Source: Solirubrobacteraceae bacterium
GTDB taxonomy: Bacteria > Actinomycetota > Thermoleophilia > Solirubrobacterales > Solirubrobacteraceae
Length of the DNA: 32,110 nucleotides
NCBI GenBank assembly: GCA_019683665.1
Contig: JADGIB010000003.1
Coordinates: forward strand, 1-32,110
Direction of reading: 5' to 3'
The first letter of the stretch is position 1. Every line of letters starts with the position of its first letter. Shown piece after piece: positions 1 to 7,687 of this stretch. The notes beneath the pieces were generated by a model. That model saw only the letters and a program-made list of their open reading frames with translations, made no database searches and was not told where the DNA came from. Made by a program: the position numbers and the translations under genes.

Positions 1-548
1 CACGACAGCGTCCAGCGCGGCCGCGGCTGCGCGCGGACCTTCAGCGCCGCGAGCGTCGCCGCGGCCAGGACGGTCCCGGCCGCCGTCTCGGGCGACACGC
101 GGGTCGCCGCCGCGACGACCGGCGGCGAGAGCCCGGCGACGAGCGCGGCCCGGGTCGCCCACGGCTCCGGCACGACGCGCCGCGCGATCGCGGCGGCGAA
201 CACGAACCCGAGCGCGGTGATCGCCGCCAGCCACAGCGCGACGAGCGTCGGCCCGCCGAGCGCGTAGGCGGGGGCGACGAGGAGCGGGAACCCGATCCCC
301 TGCGGCTCCAGGAGGCGCCCGTCGACGAGCCCGGCGGTGGGCCGCAGCGGCGGGCCGCCGAACGCCCGCCACGCGCCGTCGGCGTACTCGTCGCGCAGGT
401 CGACGTCCCCGTCGGAGACGATCGACTCCGCCGTCAGCAGCACGTGGGCCTCGCGCGCGGACCAGCGCTCGCCCGGCGACGCGTCGATCCCCAGGGCGGC
501 CGTGTAGACGGCGAGCAGCAGCAGCCACAGTCCGAGCGCGCGGCGCAC
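1..548 (-). CDS. Polytopic membrane protein, N-terminal part (possibly GT-C type glycosyltransferase)
   Basis: Open frame on the minus strand that starts at a GTG at 548-546 and runs off the left edge, so only about 182 residues are visible and the C-terminus is missing. The first residues form a membrane helix (RRALGLWLLLLAVYTAALG). A soluble loop follows with SARE and an acidic stretch (DGDVDLRDEYADG), then LLEPQGIGFPLLVAPAYALGG and at least two more hydrophobic segments. A first helix followed by an acidic periplasmic loop and a PxGxG(F/Y)P-like segment resembles membrane glycosyltransferases of the GT-C/PMT fold, but the family assignment is inference. It lies 46 bp downstream of the stress-type protein and in the same direction. 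No clear Shine-Dalgarno sequence is seen, and the frame stays open upstream of the GTG, so the start is uncertain. Confidence 0.55.
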   Translation of the reverse strand, partial: MRRALGLWLLLLAVYTAALGIDASPGERWSAREAHVLLTAESIVSDGDVDLRDEYADGAWRAFGGPPLRPTAGLVDGRLLEPQGIGFPLLVAPAYALGGPTLVALWLAAITALGFVFAAAIARRVVPEPWATRAALVAGLSPPVVAAATRVSPETAAGTVLAAATLAALKVRAQPRPRWTLS

Positions 549-593
549 CGCGCGCAGGCTAGATGCCCGCCCGGCGGGCCGGGCGGGCGCGCC

Positions 594-1061
594 TCAGGAC
601 GCGGCCGCGGGCGCGCCGCCGTCGAGCAGCCGCTCGGCCTCGTCGGCGACGTCGACGTCGACCATGACGTCGTAGTGGTCGGCGGTCATCCGGCTCGCCG
701 AGCGGAAGTCGCGCTGGCCGCCGGAGGCGGCCTGGAAGATCGCGCCCAGCAGGGCGCCGAAGATCGCGCCGAACAGCAGGCCGTAGAGGATGATCCAGCC
801 GGCGGCGACCTCGTTGGCCGAGATCGCCCACAGGAAGAGGCCGAACAGGCCGCCGATCGCCGCGCCGCTGCCGGCGCCGCGAGCGGCGGCCGAGCCGACC
901 GTCTCGCGCCCGAGCACCTGCTCCTCGAAGCGCAGGCCGCGGCCGACGATCGCCACCCGCTCGACCGGGAACCCCTGGTCGGAGAGGAGGTCGACGGCGC
1001 GCTGGGCGTCGCGGTACTCGTCGTAGGTGCCCACCGACCGGCGGGCGGACTCGGCTGCCAT
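594..1061 (-). CDS. YflT-like general stress type membrane protein
   Basis: A 155-residue protein from ATG at 1061; a TTG three codons upstream is possible but less likely. The N-terminal 50 residues (VGTYDEYRDAQRAVDLLSDQ, then FPVERVAIVG) match the fold of the YflT/general-stress-protein 17M domain, in which a short alpha/beta unit resembles a flavin-reductase or ACT-like half domain. The middle holds two glycine-rich hydrophobic segments (GAAIGGLFGLFLWAI and a GLLFGAIFGALLGAIF stretch) that look like a glycine-zipper membrane hairpin. The C-terminal part (HYDVMVDVDVADEAERLL) is again soluble. It starts 10 nt after the pepA stop, so it is probably cotranscribed with pepA. The biochemical role of this family is not established; membrane-associated stress function is inference. 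Confidence 0.75.
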   Translation of the reverse strand: MAAESARRSVGTYDEYRDAQRAVDLLSDQGFPVERVAIVGRGLRFEEQVLGRETVGSAAARGAGSGAAIGGLFGLFLWAISANEVAAGWIILYGLLFGAIFGALLGAIFQAASGGQRDFRSASRMTADHYDVMVDVDVADEAERLLDGGAPAAAS

Positions 1062-1071
1062 GGACGGCAAC

Positions 1072-2523
1072 CTACTCGCCGGCGACGGCCCGCGCCAGGT
1101 CGACGAGCAGGCGCACCCCCCAGCCGCTCGCGCCCTTGGCCGCGTACGGGCGGCCGAGATCCCAGGCGGTGCCGGCGATGTCGACGTGCGCCCACGGGAC
1201 GTCGCCCGTGAAGCGGCGCAGGAACTCGGCGGCGGTGATCGAGCCGGCCAGGCCCCGCTCGCCCGCGTTGACGAGGTCGGCGATCGGGCTCTCGATGAGC
1301 TCGCCGTACTCGGGGTCGAGCGGCATCCGCCACACGAGCTCGCCGGTCGCCGCCGCCGCGCGCTCGACGGCGGCCGCCCAGGCGTCGTCGTCGGCGAACA
1401 GGCCGGCGCGATGGTGGCCGAGCGCCGACAGGATCGCGCCGGTGAGCGTCGCCAGGTCGACGAGCCGGCGGGCGCCGAGCTCGCGCGCGTGGGCGAGGCA
1501 GTCGGCCAGCACGAGGCGGCCCTCGGCGTCGGTGTTGACGATCTCGATCGTCGTGCCGGTCCTGGCCCGCACGACGTCGCCGGGGCGCATCGCCCGGCCG
1601 CTGGGCATGTTCTCGGTCGCGCCGACGACGGCGACGACCCGCACCGGCAGGCCGAGCGCGGCGATCGCGCCGACCGCCTCGAGCACGGCGGCCCCGCCGG
1701 CCATGTCGAACTTCATCGTCGCCATCGACGCCGCGGGCTTGATCGACAGGCCGCCGCTGTCGAACGTCACCGCCTTGCCGACGAGCCCGAGGTCGTAGCC
1801 GTCCCCGTCCGCCGGCTCGTGGCGCAGCGTGATCAGGGCCGGCTCGGCGTCGCTGCCCTGGGTGACCGCCGCGAACGCGCCCATGCCGGCGGCGGCGATC
1901 CCGTCCCGCCCGAGCACCGCGACCGAGAGCGCCGCGTGCTCGGCGGCGAGCTCGCGGGCGCGCTCGGCCAGCGTCTGCGGGGTGAGGTCGTTCGGCGGGG
2001 TGGCGGCGAGGTCGCGGGCGCGGTTCTGCGCCTCGGCGACGAGCACGGCGCGCTCGACCGGGGCGCTGACGTCGTGGTGGTCGGAGACGATCAGCTCCTC
2101 GACGCGGGCCGGCGTCTCGTCCTCGGGCGGGGCGGCGCGGTAGCGGTCGAAGCGGTGCGCGGCCAGGAGCGTGCCCTCGACGAAGCCGCCGACCTGCGCC
2201 TCGTCGAGGCGGTGGGGCAGCTCCCAGCACAGCGTGCGGGTGCCGAGCTCGCCGAGGCGGCCGACGACGGTCGCCGCGGCGGCCCGGGCGCGCTCGGCGT
2301 CGAAGTCGTCGCGCGCGCCCAGCCCGACGACCAGCCAGCGCCTGCCGGCCGCGTGCGTGAGCGCCAGGTGCTTGAGCGTCCGCCGGGCCTCGCCCGAGTC
2401 CAGGAGGGCCTGCAGGGGAGCTCCGTCGAGGTCGTGCGCGACGTCCTCGCCCTCGAAGACGCCGATCGCGACGGTGTCGGCCGCGGTGTCGACCGGGGCC
2501 TGCGTGGTGGTGGTGACGCGCAT
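1072..2523 (-). CDS. pepA: Leucyl aminopeptidase (M17 family)
   Basis: A 483-residue cytosolic M17 metallo-aminopeptidase that removes N-terminal residues from peptides with two divalent metals. The catalytic C-terminal domain is complete. K250 and D255 lie in GKAVTFDSGG, K262 in LSIKP, D273 in KFDMAGG, and D332, E334 and R336 in NTDAEGRL. These positions coincide with the metal ligands and catalytic Lys/Arg of E. coli PepA, so activity is expected. The N-terminal domain (about residues 1-160) is the variable M17 cap. The frame stays open upstream of the ATG at 2523, but that ATG is chosen because it lies 10 nt after a good -10 hexamer (TAGACT, 2539-2534) and the product has the usual length. 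There is no Shine-Dalgarno sequence, consistent with a leaderless message. It is divergent from the thiolase and leads a probable three-gene minus-strand unit. Confidence 0.95.
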   Translation of the reverse strand: MRVTTTTQAPVDTAADTVAIGVFEGEDVAHDLDGAPLQALLDSGEARRTLKHLALTHAAGRRWLVVGLGARDDFDAERARAAAATVVGRLGELGTRTLCWELPHRLDEAQVGGFVEGTLLAAHRFDRYRAAPPEDETPARVEELIVSDHHDVSAPVERAVLVAEAQNRARDLAATPPNDLTPQTLAERARELAAEHAALSVAVLGRDGIAAAGMGAFAAVTQGSDAEPALITLRHEPADGDGYDLGLVGKAVTFDSGGLSIKPAASMATMKFDMAGGAAVLEAVGAIAALGLPVRVVAVVGATENMPSGRAMRPGDVVRARTGTTIEIVNTDAEGRLVLADCLAHARELGARRLVDLATLTGAILSALGHHRAGLFADDDAWAAAVERAAAATGELVWRMPLDPEYGELIESPIADLVNAGERGLAGSITAAEFLRRFTGDVPWAHVDIAGTAWDLGRPYAAKGASGWGVRLLVDLARAVAGE

Positions 2524-2533
2524 CGCTCGGCCG

Positions 2534-2543
2534 AGTCTAGGAT
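2534..2543. promoter_or_regulatory. Overlapping divergent -10 elements (pepA and thiolase)
   Basis: The ten bases AGTCTAGGAT contain TAGGAT (2538-2543) reading right and TAGACT (2539-2534) reading left; the two hexamers share the central TA. The left one lies 10 nt before the pepA ATG. The right one would start transcription near 2550, ahead of the thiolase Shine-Dalgarno AAGGAGAGG at 2565-2573. No convincing -35 hexamer is visible on either side. Confidence 0.5.
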
Positions 2544-2581
2544 TCGCGAGCTTCGCTATTTCGCAAGGAGAGGTCGTTCCG

Positions 2582-3757
2582 ATGCCCAAGACCGTCGTCC
2601 TCAGCGCCGCGCGAACGCCGATCGGCAAGCTGGGGGGCGCGCTGTCGTCGCTGCCCGCCACCGCCCTCGGCGGCCACGCGATCGCCGCGGCGCTCGACCG
2701 GGCCGGGGTGGCGCCCGAGCAGGTCGACCACGTGATCATGGGCCAGGTGCTCCAGGCGGGGGTGGGCCAGATCCCGTCGCGCCAGGCCCAGATCGAGGCC
2801 GGGATCCCGAAGGAGGTCTCGTCGGAGACGATCAACAAGGTCTGCGCGTCCGGCCTGCGGGCGACCGTCCTCCTCGACCAGGCGATCCGCGCCGGCGACG
2901 TCGAGGTCGGCGTCGGCGGCGGCATGGAGTCGATGTCGCAGGCGCCGTACCTGCTGCCGGGCGCCCGCTTCGGCTTCCGCATGGGCGACGTGAAGGCGCT
3001 CGACGCGATGGTCCACGACGGGCTGACGAACCCGTTCACCGGCAAGCAGATGTTCGTCGAGGCGACCGAGGTCGGCGACGAGCTGGAGCTGACGCGGCCC
3101 GACCTCGACCGCTGGGCGCTGCGCTCCCACGAGCGCGCGATCGCGGCGATCGACGAGGGCCGCCTGGCCGACGAGATCGTCCCGGTGAGGGTGAAGGGCC
3201 GCAAGGGCGAGACGGTCGTCGAGGTCGACGAGGCCCCGCGCCGCGACACCTCGCTGGAGGCGCTGGCCAGGCTGCCGGGCCTCGCGTCGAAGGACGGCAC
3301 GCACACGGCCGGCAACTCGCCGGGCGTCAACGACGGCGCCGGCGCGCTCGTGCTCGCCTCGGAGGCGTGGGCGAAGGCGAACGGGAAGGAGCCGCTGGCC
3401 GAGATCGTCGCCCACGCGCAGACGGCCGACGACTTCCCCTACCTTGCCCGCACCCCGGCCAGCGCCGCCGAGAAGGCGCTCGCCCGGGCGGGGCTGACGG
3501 CGCAGGACATCGACGTCTGGGAGATCAACGAGGCGTTCGCCTCGGTGACGCTGAACTCGATCCGGGTCCTCGGCATCGACGAGGACCGCGTCAACGTCAA
3601 CGGCGGCGCGGTCGCGCTCGGCCACCCGATCGGCGCCTCCGGCGCGCGGATCATCGGCTCGATGATCCTCGAGCTGCGCCGCCGCGGCGGCGGGCTCGGG
3701 TGCGCGGCGATCTGCTCGGGCGGCGGCCAGGGCGACGCCATCATCGTGCGGGTGTGA
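2582..3757 (+). CDS. Acetyl-CoA C-acyltransferase (thiolase)
   Basis: A 391-residue thiolase, which condenses two acetyl-CoA or cleaves 3-ketoacyl-CoA. All catalytic features are present: nucleophile Cys88 in NKVCASG, NEAFA in the C-terminal half, His348 in GHPIGASGARI, and acid/base Cys378 in CSGGGQGDA. The length and the residue numbers of His348 and Cys378 match the biosynthetic/acetoacetyl-CoA thiolases closely. The ATG at 2582 follows the Shine-Dalgarno AAGGAGAGG with 8 nt spacing. It opens a cluster with a HAD phosphatase, an acyl-CoA dehydrogenase and a methyltransferase-fold protein, which points to fatty or branched acyl-CoA oxidation. Chain-length specificity, and so whether to call it atoB/phaA or fadA, cannot be read from the sequence. 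Confidence 0.95.
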   Translation: MPKTVVLSAARTPIGKLGGALSSLPATALGGHAIAAALDRAGVAPEQVDHVIMGQVLQAGVGQIPSRQAQIEAGIPKEVSSETINKVCASGLRATVLLDQAIRAGDVEVGVGGGMESMSQAPYLLPGARFGFRMGDVKALDAMVHDGLTNPFTGKQMFVEATEVGDELELTRPDLDRWALRSHERAIAAIDEGRLADEIVPVRVKGRKGETVVEVDEAPRRDTSLEALARLPGLASKDGTHTAGNSPGVNDGAGALVLASEAWAKANGKEPLAEIVAHAQTADDFPYLARTPASAAEKALARAGLTAQDIDVWEINEAFASVTLNSIRVLGIDEDRVNVNGGAVALGHPIGASGARIIGSMILELRRRGGGLGCAAICSGGGQGDAIIVRV

Positions 3758-4533
3758 GCGGCGCCGCCTTCTTCGACCTCGACCGGACGCTCATGGCCGG
3801 CTCGTCCGGCCTGCACTGGGCCCGCGCGGCCGCGCGCGCGGGCCTGATCCCCCGCCGCCGGCTGTACCTCGACGCGTGGGCGAACCTCCAGTTCCGCCTG
3901 CAGGGCTCGACCGACGAGACGACCCAGCGGGTCCAGGAGCGCGTCAGCGCGATCATCGCCGGCCACCGGACCGTCGAGTTCGCGCGGATGGCGCCGACCG
4001 TCCTCGCCGGGGTCCTGCCGCGGCTCTACCCGCGGATGCTCCACGTCGCCTGGGAGCACCAGGACGCCGGGCGGCGCGTCTACATCTGCACGGCGACGAC
4101 CCAGGAGACGGCGGAGCTGCTCGCGACCGTCCTCGGCTTCGACGGCGGGATCGGCACCCAGCTCGAGGTCGACGACGACGGCGTCCTCACCGGCCGGCTC
4201 GTCGGCCCGTTCAACTACGGCGAGGGCAAGCCGGTGCGGATGCGCGAGCTCGCCGCGCGGGAGGGCATCGACCTCGCCGCCTCGTGGGCCTACAGCGACT
4301 CGGCCTCCGACCTGCCGATGCTGCGCGCCGTCGGCCACCCGGTCGTCGTCAACCCGGACGCCGAGCTCGCGCGCGTCGCCGCCGAGGAGGGCTGGGAGGT
4401 CCTGCGCTTCGAGACGCTCGGGCGGCGGCTGAAGATCGCGGCGGCGGTCGGCGCGGCGGCGGCGGTCGGGGCGGCGGCCCGCCGGGCGGCGCGGCGCCGG
4501 GCGCCCAGGAGGCGCGGAGCACGGGGGGAGTGA
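3754..4533 (+). CDS. HAD-IB family hydrolase (SerB-like phosphatase)
   Basis: A 259-residue haloacid-dehalogenase superfamily protein of subfamily IB. Motif I is FFDLDRTL with nucleophile D8 and acid D10; motif II is the T in ICTATTQE; motif III Lys is in GEGKPVRM; motif IV is YSDSASDLPML. A helical cap lies between motifs I and II (roughly residues 20-90). The C-terminus carries an Ala-rich hydrophobic stretch (AAAVGAAAAVGAAA) followed by an Arg-rich tail, which could anchor it at the membrane. The GTG start overlaps the thiolase stop as GTGA (3754-3757), indicating translational coupling. Relatives include phosphoserine phosphatases and lysophospholipid-type phosphatases; the substrate is not evident here. 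Confidence 0.88.
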   Translation: MSGAAFFDLDRTLMAGSSGLHWARAAARAGLIPRRRLYLDAWANLQFRLQGSTDETTQRVQERVSAIIAGHRTVEFARMAPTVLAGVLPRLYPRMLHVAWEHQDAGRRVYICTATTQETAELLATVLGFDGGIGTQLEVDDDGVLTGRLVGPFNYGEGKPVRMRELAAREGIDLAASWAYSDSASDLPMLRAVGHPVVVNPDAELARVAAEEGWEVLRFETLGRRLKIAAAVGAAAAVGAAARRAARRRAPRRRGARGE

Positions 4534-4537
4534 GGGG

Positions 4538-5650
4538 ATGAGCGTGACGGAGCTGACCGACGAGCAGCGCGAGATCCGCGACCTCGCCCGCCGCTTCGCC
4601 GAGGAGGAGATCGCCCCGCACGCGGCGACGTGGGACCGGGAGCGCACGTTCCCGCTCGACGTGTTCGGCCGCCTCGGCGAGCTGGGGCTCATGGGGGTGT
4701 GCGTCCCGGTCGAGTACGGCGGCGCCGGGGCCGACCACCTGTCGTACGCGCTCGTCCTCGAGGAGCTGTCGCGCGCCGACGCCGGCGTCGGCGTCACCGT
4801 CGCCGTCCACACCGGCGCGGGCACGCTCCCGGTGCTCGCGCACGGCACCGAGGAGCAGCGCCGGCGGATCGTCCCGCCGCTGGCCCAGGGCCACGAGCTG
4901 GCCGCGTTCGCGCTGACCGAGCCCGACGCGGGCTCGGACGCCGCCGCGATGCGCACCCGCTACGACGAGGCGACCGGCACGGTCACCGGGACGAAGCAGT
5001 GGATCACGAACGGCTCCTACGCCCGCCACGTCACCGTGTTCGCCCGCGACGGCGAGCGCGTGTCGGCCTTCGCGACGCGAACGTTCGAGGCGGTCCGCGA
5101 GGAGGAGAAGCTCGGCCTGCACTCGTCCTCGACGGCCGACCTGCGCTTCGAGGCCAGCCCGGCCGAGCGGCTCGGCCCGCCCGGGGCCGGGATGCGGATC
5201 GCGCTGTCGACCCTCGACGGCGGGCGCATCGGGATCGCCGCCCAGGCGGTCGGGATCGCCCAGGCGGCGCTCGACCTCGCCGCCGGCTACGCGAAGCAGC
5301 GCAACGCGTTCGGCCGCCCGATCGGCGCCTTCCAGGCGATCAGCCACAAGCTCGCCGAGATGCAGACCGAGATCGAGGCGGCGCGGGCGCTCGTGTGGCG
5401 GGCCGCGCGCCTGAAGGACGCCGGGCGCCCGCACACGGTCGAGGGCGCCCAGGCGAAGCTGTTCGCCTCCCGCGTCGCCCGCCACTGGACGGGCGAGGCG
5501 ATCCAGGTCCTCGGCGGCTACGGCTACACGCGCGAGTTCCCGGCCGAGCGCTACTACCGCGACGCGAAGGTCACGGAGATCTACGAGGGCACCTCGGAGA
5601 TCCAGCGGCTCGTCATCGCGCGCGGCCTGCTGGGCGAGATCGCCGGATGA
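4538..5650 (+). CDS. Acyl-CoA dehydrogenase
   Basis: A 370-residue FAD-dependent acyl-CoA dehydrogenase that introduces the alpha,beta double bond into acyl-CoA and passes electrons to ETF. It shows the N-terminal helical domain (TDEQREIRDLARRFAEEEI), the central beta domain with FALTEPDAGSD and KQWITNG, and the C-terminal helical domain with QRNAFGRPIGAFQAI, GGYGYTREFPAERYYRD and IYEGTSEIQ. Glu350 in YEGTS is at the position of the catalytic base of short-chain and butyryl-CoA type enzymes. It begins 4 nt after the HAD stop behind a G-rich purine tract. The electron acceptor and the quinone reductase are encoded at 8540-12052. Exact chain length and branching preference cannot be determined. 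Confidence 0.95.
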   Translation: MSVTELTDEQREIRDLARRFAEEEIAPHAATWDRERTFPLDVFGRLGELGLMGVCVPVEYGGAGADHLSYALVLEELSRADAGVGVTVAVHTGAGTLPVLAHGTEEQRRRIVPPLAQGHELAAFALTEPDAGSDAAAMRTRYDEATGTVTGTKQWITNGSYARHVTVFARDGERVSAFATRTFEAVREEEKLGLHSSSTADLRFEASPAERLGPPGAGMRIALSTLDGGRIGIAAQAVGIAQAALDLAAGYAKQRNAFGRPIGAFQAISHKLAEMQTEIEAARALVWRAARLKDAGRPHTVEGAQAKLFASRVARHWTGEAIQVLGGYGYTREFPAERYYRDAKVTEIYEGTSEIQRLVIARGLLGEIAG

Positions 5651-6360
5651 GGTCGCGCGTCCTGGCCGACGGGACGCGCCGGACGCTGCTCGTCGACGGG
5701 CTGGAGGCGTCGGTCGTCGACCTCGCCGACCCGATGGCGGTCGAGATCCCGTACGTGCGCCGGATGGCCGAGGTCCTCGAGGCGTGCCGGCCGGCCGACG
5801 TCCTCCACCTCGGCGGGGGCGGCTGCACGCTGCCGCGGCGGCTGGCGGCGTCGCTCGGGCCGGGCGCGGTGCGGTCGCTCGTGCTCGAGGTCGACCCGGA
5901 CGTCGTCGCGGTCGCCCGCGCCGAGCTCGGGGTCGACGAGGTGCCGGGCCTGACCGTCCGGGTCGCCGACGCCCGGCGCGGGGTCGCGGGGCTGCGGCCG
6001 CGCTCGTTCGACGCGGTCGCCTCCGACGTGTTCGTCGGCCCGCACGTGCCCGACCACGTCTGCACGGTCGAGGCGCTGACCGACGTGCGCCGCGTCCTGC
6101 GGCCCGGCGGCGTCTACGTCGCCAACCTCATCGACGAGGCGCCGCTGCGCCGCGCCCGCCGCCAGCTGGCGACGATCGCCGCCGTGTTCGGGACGCCGAC
6201 GCTCATCGCCGACCGGGCGGTCCTGCGCGGACGGCGGGCCGGGAACCTCGTCGTCGCCGCGGGCCGCACGCTGCCCGCGCGGGTGGGGGCGGGCGCCGAC
6301 GTCCTCGCCGGGGAGGCGGCCGAGATGTGGTGCGAAGGCGCCAAGCTCCTACGGGACTGA
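5647..6360 (+). CDS. Spermidine-synthase-like / class I methyltransferase-fold protein
   Basis: A 237-residue protein with the Rossmann fold shared by spermidine synthases and SAM methyltransferases. The glycine-rich nucleotide-binding loop is VLHLGGGGCTLPRRL, followed by the acidic strand end LVLEVDPDVV. The segment DVFVGPHVPDHVCTVEAL, with LRPGGVYVANLID after it, resembles the aminopropyltransferase family pattern. The N-terminus is short, so the protein corresponds to the catalytic domain alone. The ATG overlaps the acyl-CoA dehydrogenase stop as ATGA (5647-5650), so it is translationally coupled and is the last gene of this cluster. Polyamine synthesis is not implied by the neighbours, so the substrate is left open. 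Confidence 0.75.
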   Translation: MRSRVLADGTRRTLLVDGLEASVVDLADPMAVEIPYVRRMAEVLEACRPADVLHLGGGGCTLPRRLAASLGPGAVRSLVLEVDPDVVAVARAELGVDEVPGLTVRVADARRGVAGLRPRSFDAVASDVFVGPHVPDHVCTVEALTDVRRVLRPGGVYVANLIDEAPLRRARRQLATIAAVFGTPTLIADRAVLRGRRAGNLVVAAGRTLPARVGAGADVLAGEAAEMWCEGAKLLRD

Positions 6361-6388
6361 GCGCCGCGGCCGACTTCGGTTAGGAAGG

Positions 6389-6401
6389 GCCCCGTCGGGG
6401 C
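6389..6401 (+). terminator. Weak hairpin after the thiolase cluster
   Basis: GCCCC-GTC-GGGGC, a 5 bp stem with a 3 nt loop, about 30 nt after the last stop codon. There is no T tract, so it is only a candidate terminator. Confidence 0.35.
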
Positions 6402-6596
6402 AGAACGTGCAGTGGCCGTCGACGACGTGCACGCGTCCGCTGCACGCCGAATTCGGCATGCGAGCTGGGATCTGGTACCATTTTGCGGCACTCAGAACGA
6501 GTTGCGGCGCCTTCGTGCGCTCTGGCCCAGTGGTCGCCTCGTTCTCGAATGTCGAGCTTAGCGCCTCAAGTGCGCAACTTCACGCCCGCGGGCTCG
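6402..6596. other. AT-richer intergenic stretch without a supported gene
   Basis: About 195 bp with visibly lower G+C than the rest of the window. Short open frames here have poor third-position G+C and no family match. It contains GTGCA/TGCAC repeats around 6405-6450, the small inverted repeat CTCGA-ATG-TCGAG near 6544-6556, and an isolated TACCAT at 6476-6481. It may carry regulatory sites for the sigma factor gene or a small RNA; nothing proves either. Confidence 0.4.
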
Positions 6597-6613
6597 TTGC
6601 GAAATCAACGAGC
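6592..6613. promoter_or_regulatory. Perfect inverted repeat over the sigma-gene promoter (putative operator)
   Basis: GCTCGTTG-N6-CAACGAGC, an exact 8 bp inverted repeat that covers the -35 hexamer and enters the spacer. It lies upstream of the expected transcription start, so it would act as a DNA operator rather than as an RNA hairpin. A dimeric repressor bound here should block RNA polymerase. Confidence 0.55.
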
Positions 6614-6625
6614 GAGGCGTAGAAT
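6597..6625 (+). promoter_or_regulatory. Sigma-70 type promoter of the sigma factor gene
   Basis: TTGCGA (6597-6602), exactly 17 bp spacer, TAGAAT (6620-6625): 4/6 and 5/6 matches to the consensus hexamers. The start of transcription would be near 6632, giving a leader of about 40 nt that contains the purine-rich AGAAGGAAGTG ahead of the GTG at 6672. It is the best -35/-10 pair in the window. Confidence 0.7.
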
Positions 6626-6671
6626 ACATACCTCGGGACTAGGATTTTGAACCAGAAGGAAGTGATAACGC

Positions 6672-7529
6672 GTGGCAGTTGATCGCCTGAGTGAGCGGGC
6701 GCTCGACGAGCTGGAGCCGACCGACCTGCTTCTCGAGCAGGCGAGCGTGTACCCCCTCCTGACCAAGGAGGAGGAGATCGTGCTCGCCAAGCGGGTCGAG
6801 CAGGGCGATCTCGAGGCGAAGGGCCGGATGATCAACTCGAACATCCGCCTCGTCGTCTCCATCGCGCGGCGCTACCAGGGTCAGGGCATGCCGTTCGCCG
6901 ACATCGTGCAGGAGGGCATGTTCGGCCTCATCCGCGCCGTCGAGAAGTTCGACCACCGCAAGGGCTTCAAGTTCTCGACGTACGCGACGTGGTGGATCCG
7001 CCAGGCGATCCAGCGCGGTCTGGACAACCGGGCGCGCACGATCCGCCTGCCCGCCCACATCGCCCAGCGCGCCCGCAAGGTCGGCCGCGTCGAGCGCGAG
7101 CTGACCGTGCGCCTGGAGCACGACCCGACCGACGCCGAGATCGCCGAGGAGGCCGGCCTCGACGTCGAGGAGGTCGCCCGCATCCGCGCGCTCGACTACG
7201 AGCCGCCGAGCCTCGACCGCCGCGTCGGCGACGACGCGGACTCGGCGACCCTGGGCGAGCTGCGGCCCGCCGAGGGCCCGGCGCCGGACGAGGCGGTGCA
7301 GGAGATGGACATCCGCGCTCGGCTCGAGCGCGCGGTGAAGCTCCTCCCGGAGGCCGAGCAGAAGGTCATCGCCGCGCGCTTCGGCGCCGGCGGCGAGATC
7401 CTCGCCCCCGGCGAGCGCATCGAGCGCAAGCTCGGCGTCACCGCCAAGGAGGCGCGCGAGCTCGAGGCCCGGGCGCTGGCCCGCCTGGCCGAGATGAGCG
7501 AGCTGCAGGACCTGCGCGAGGCCGCGTAG
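6672..7529 (+). CDS. RpoD-family sigma factor with divergent region 4.2
   Basis: A 285-residue sigma-70 family factor (group 1/2 type without region 1.1). Residues 17-50 resemble region 1.2. Residues 53-125 are a near-canonical region 2 (NIRLVVSIARRYQGQGMPF, DIVQEGMFGLIRAVEKFD, FSTYATWWIRQAI), predicting normal core binding and -10 melting. Region 3 spans about 130-205. Region 4 (215-275) begins normally (LPEAEQKVIAARFG), but the recognition helix reads TAKEARELEARAL (257-269) where primary sigma factors have T-R-E-R-I/V-R-Q-I-E. Most -35-contacting positions are therefore changed. This suggests an alternative sigma with altered or weak -35 recognition rather than the housekeeping factor. GTG start with upstream purine tract; single gene between its own promoter and a strong terminator. 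Confidence 0.88.
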   Translation: MAVDRLSERALDELEPTDLLLEQASVYPLLTKEEEIVLAKRVEQGDLEAKGRMINSNIRLVVSIARRYQGQGMPFADIVQEGMFGLIRAVEKFDHRKGFKFSTYATWWIRQAIQRGLDNRARTIRLPAHIAQRARKVGRVERELTVRLEHDPTDAEIAEEAGLDVEEVARIRALDYEPPSLDRRVGDDADSATLGELRPAEGPAPDEAVQEMDIRARLERAVKLLPEAEQKVIAARFGAGGEILAPGERIERKLGVTAKEARELEARALARLAEMSELQDLREAA

Positions 7530-7559
7530 GACGCCCGCTCCGCCGGACGAGACGTTCGC

Positions 7560-7585
7560 GAAGGGCGCCCCTCGGGGCGCCCTTC
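7560..7585 (+). terminator. Terminator hairpin after the sigma factor gene
   Basis: GAAGGGCGCCCC, loop TC, GGGGCGCCCTTC: a perfect 12 bp stem 30 nt after the stop codon, followed by CTCGTTCC. The long GC stem without a U run is typical of the hairpins in this window. Confidence 0.8.
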
Positions 7586-7622
7586 CTCGTTCCCGGGCAC
7601 CGGCGCCCGGGCCCGGCCGGGG

Positions 7623-7631
7623 TGGGATAAT
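7623..7631 (+). promoter_or_regulatory. Extended -10 promoter of the cupredoxin gene
   Basis: TGG-GATAAT: an extended -10 TG motif plus GATAAT at 7626-7631, with no recognisable -35. Predicted start near 7638, followed by the Shine-Dalgarno GAGGAGAGA just before the ATG at 7688. Confidence 0.5.
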
Positions 7632-7687
7632 CGGCGCCGCCCGCCCGGGCTTCCCCGACGCCCGTCGACCCGAGGAGAGAGACCCCG

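Noticed and set aside
6407..6622. A 71-codon plus-strand frame in the AT-richer gap before the sigma gene
   Set aside because: Weak third-position G+C, no Shine-Dalgarno sequence, no recognisable motif, and it would run through the sigma promoter.
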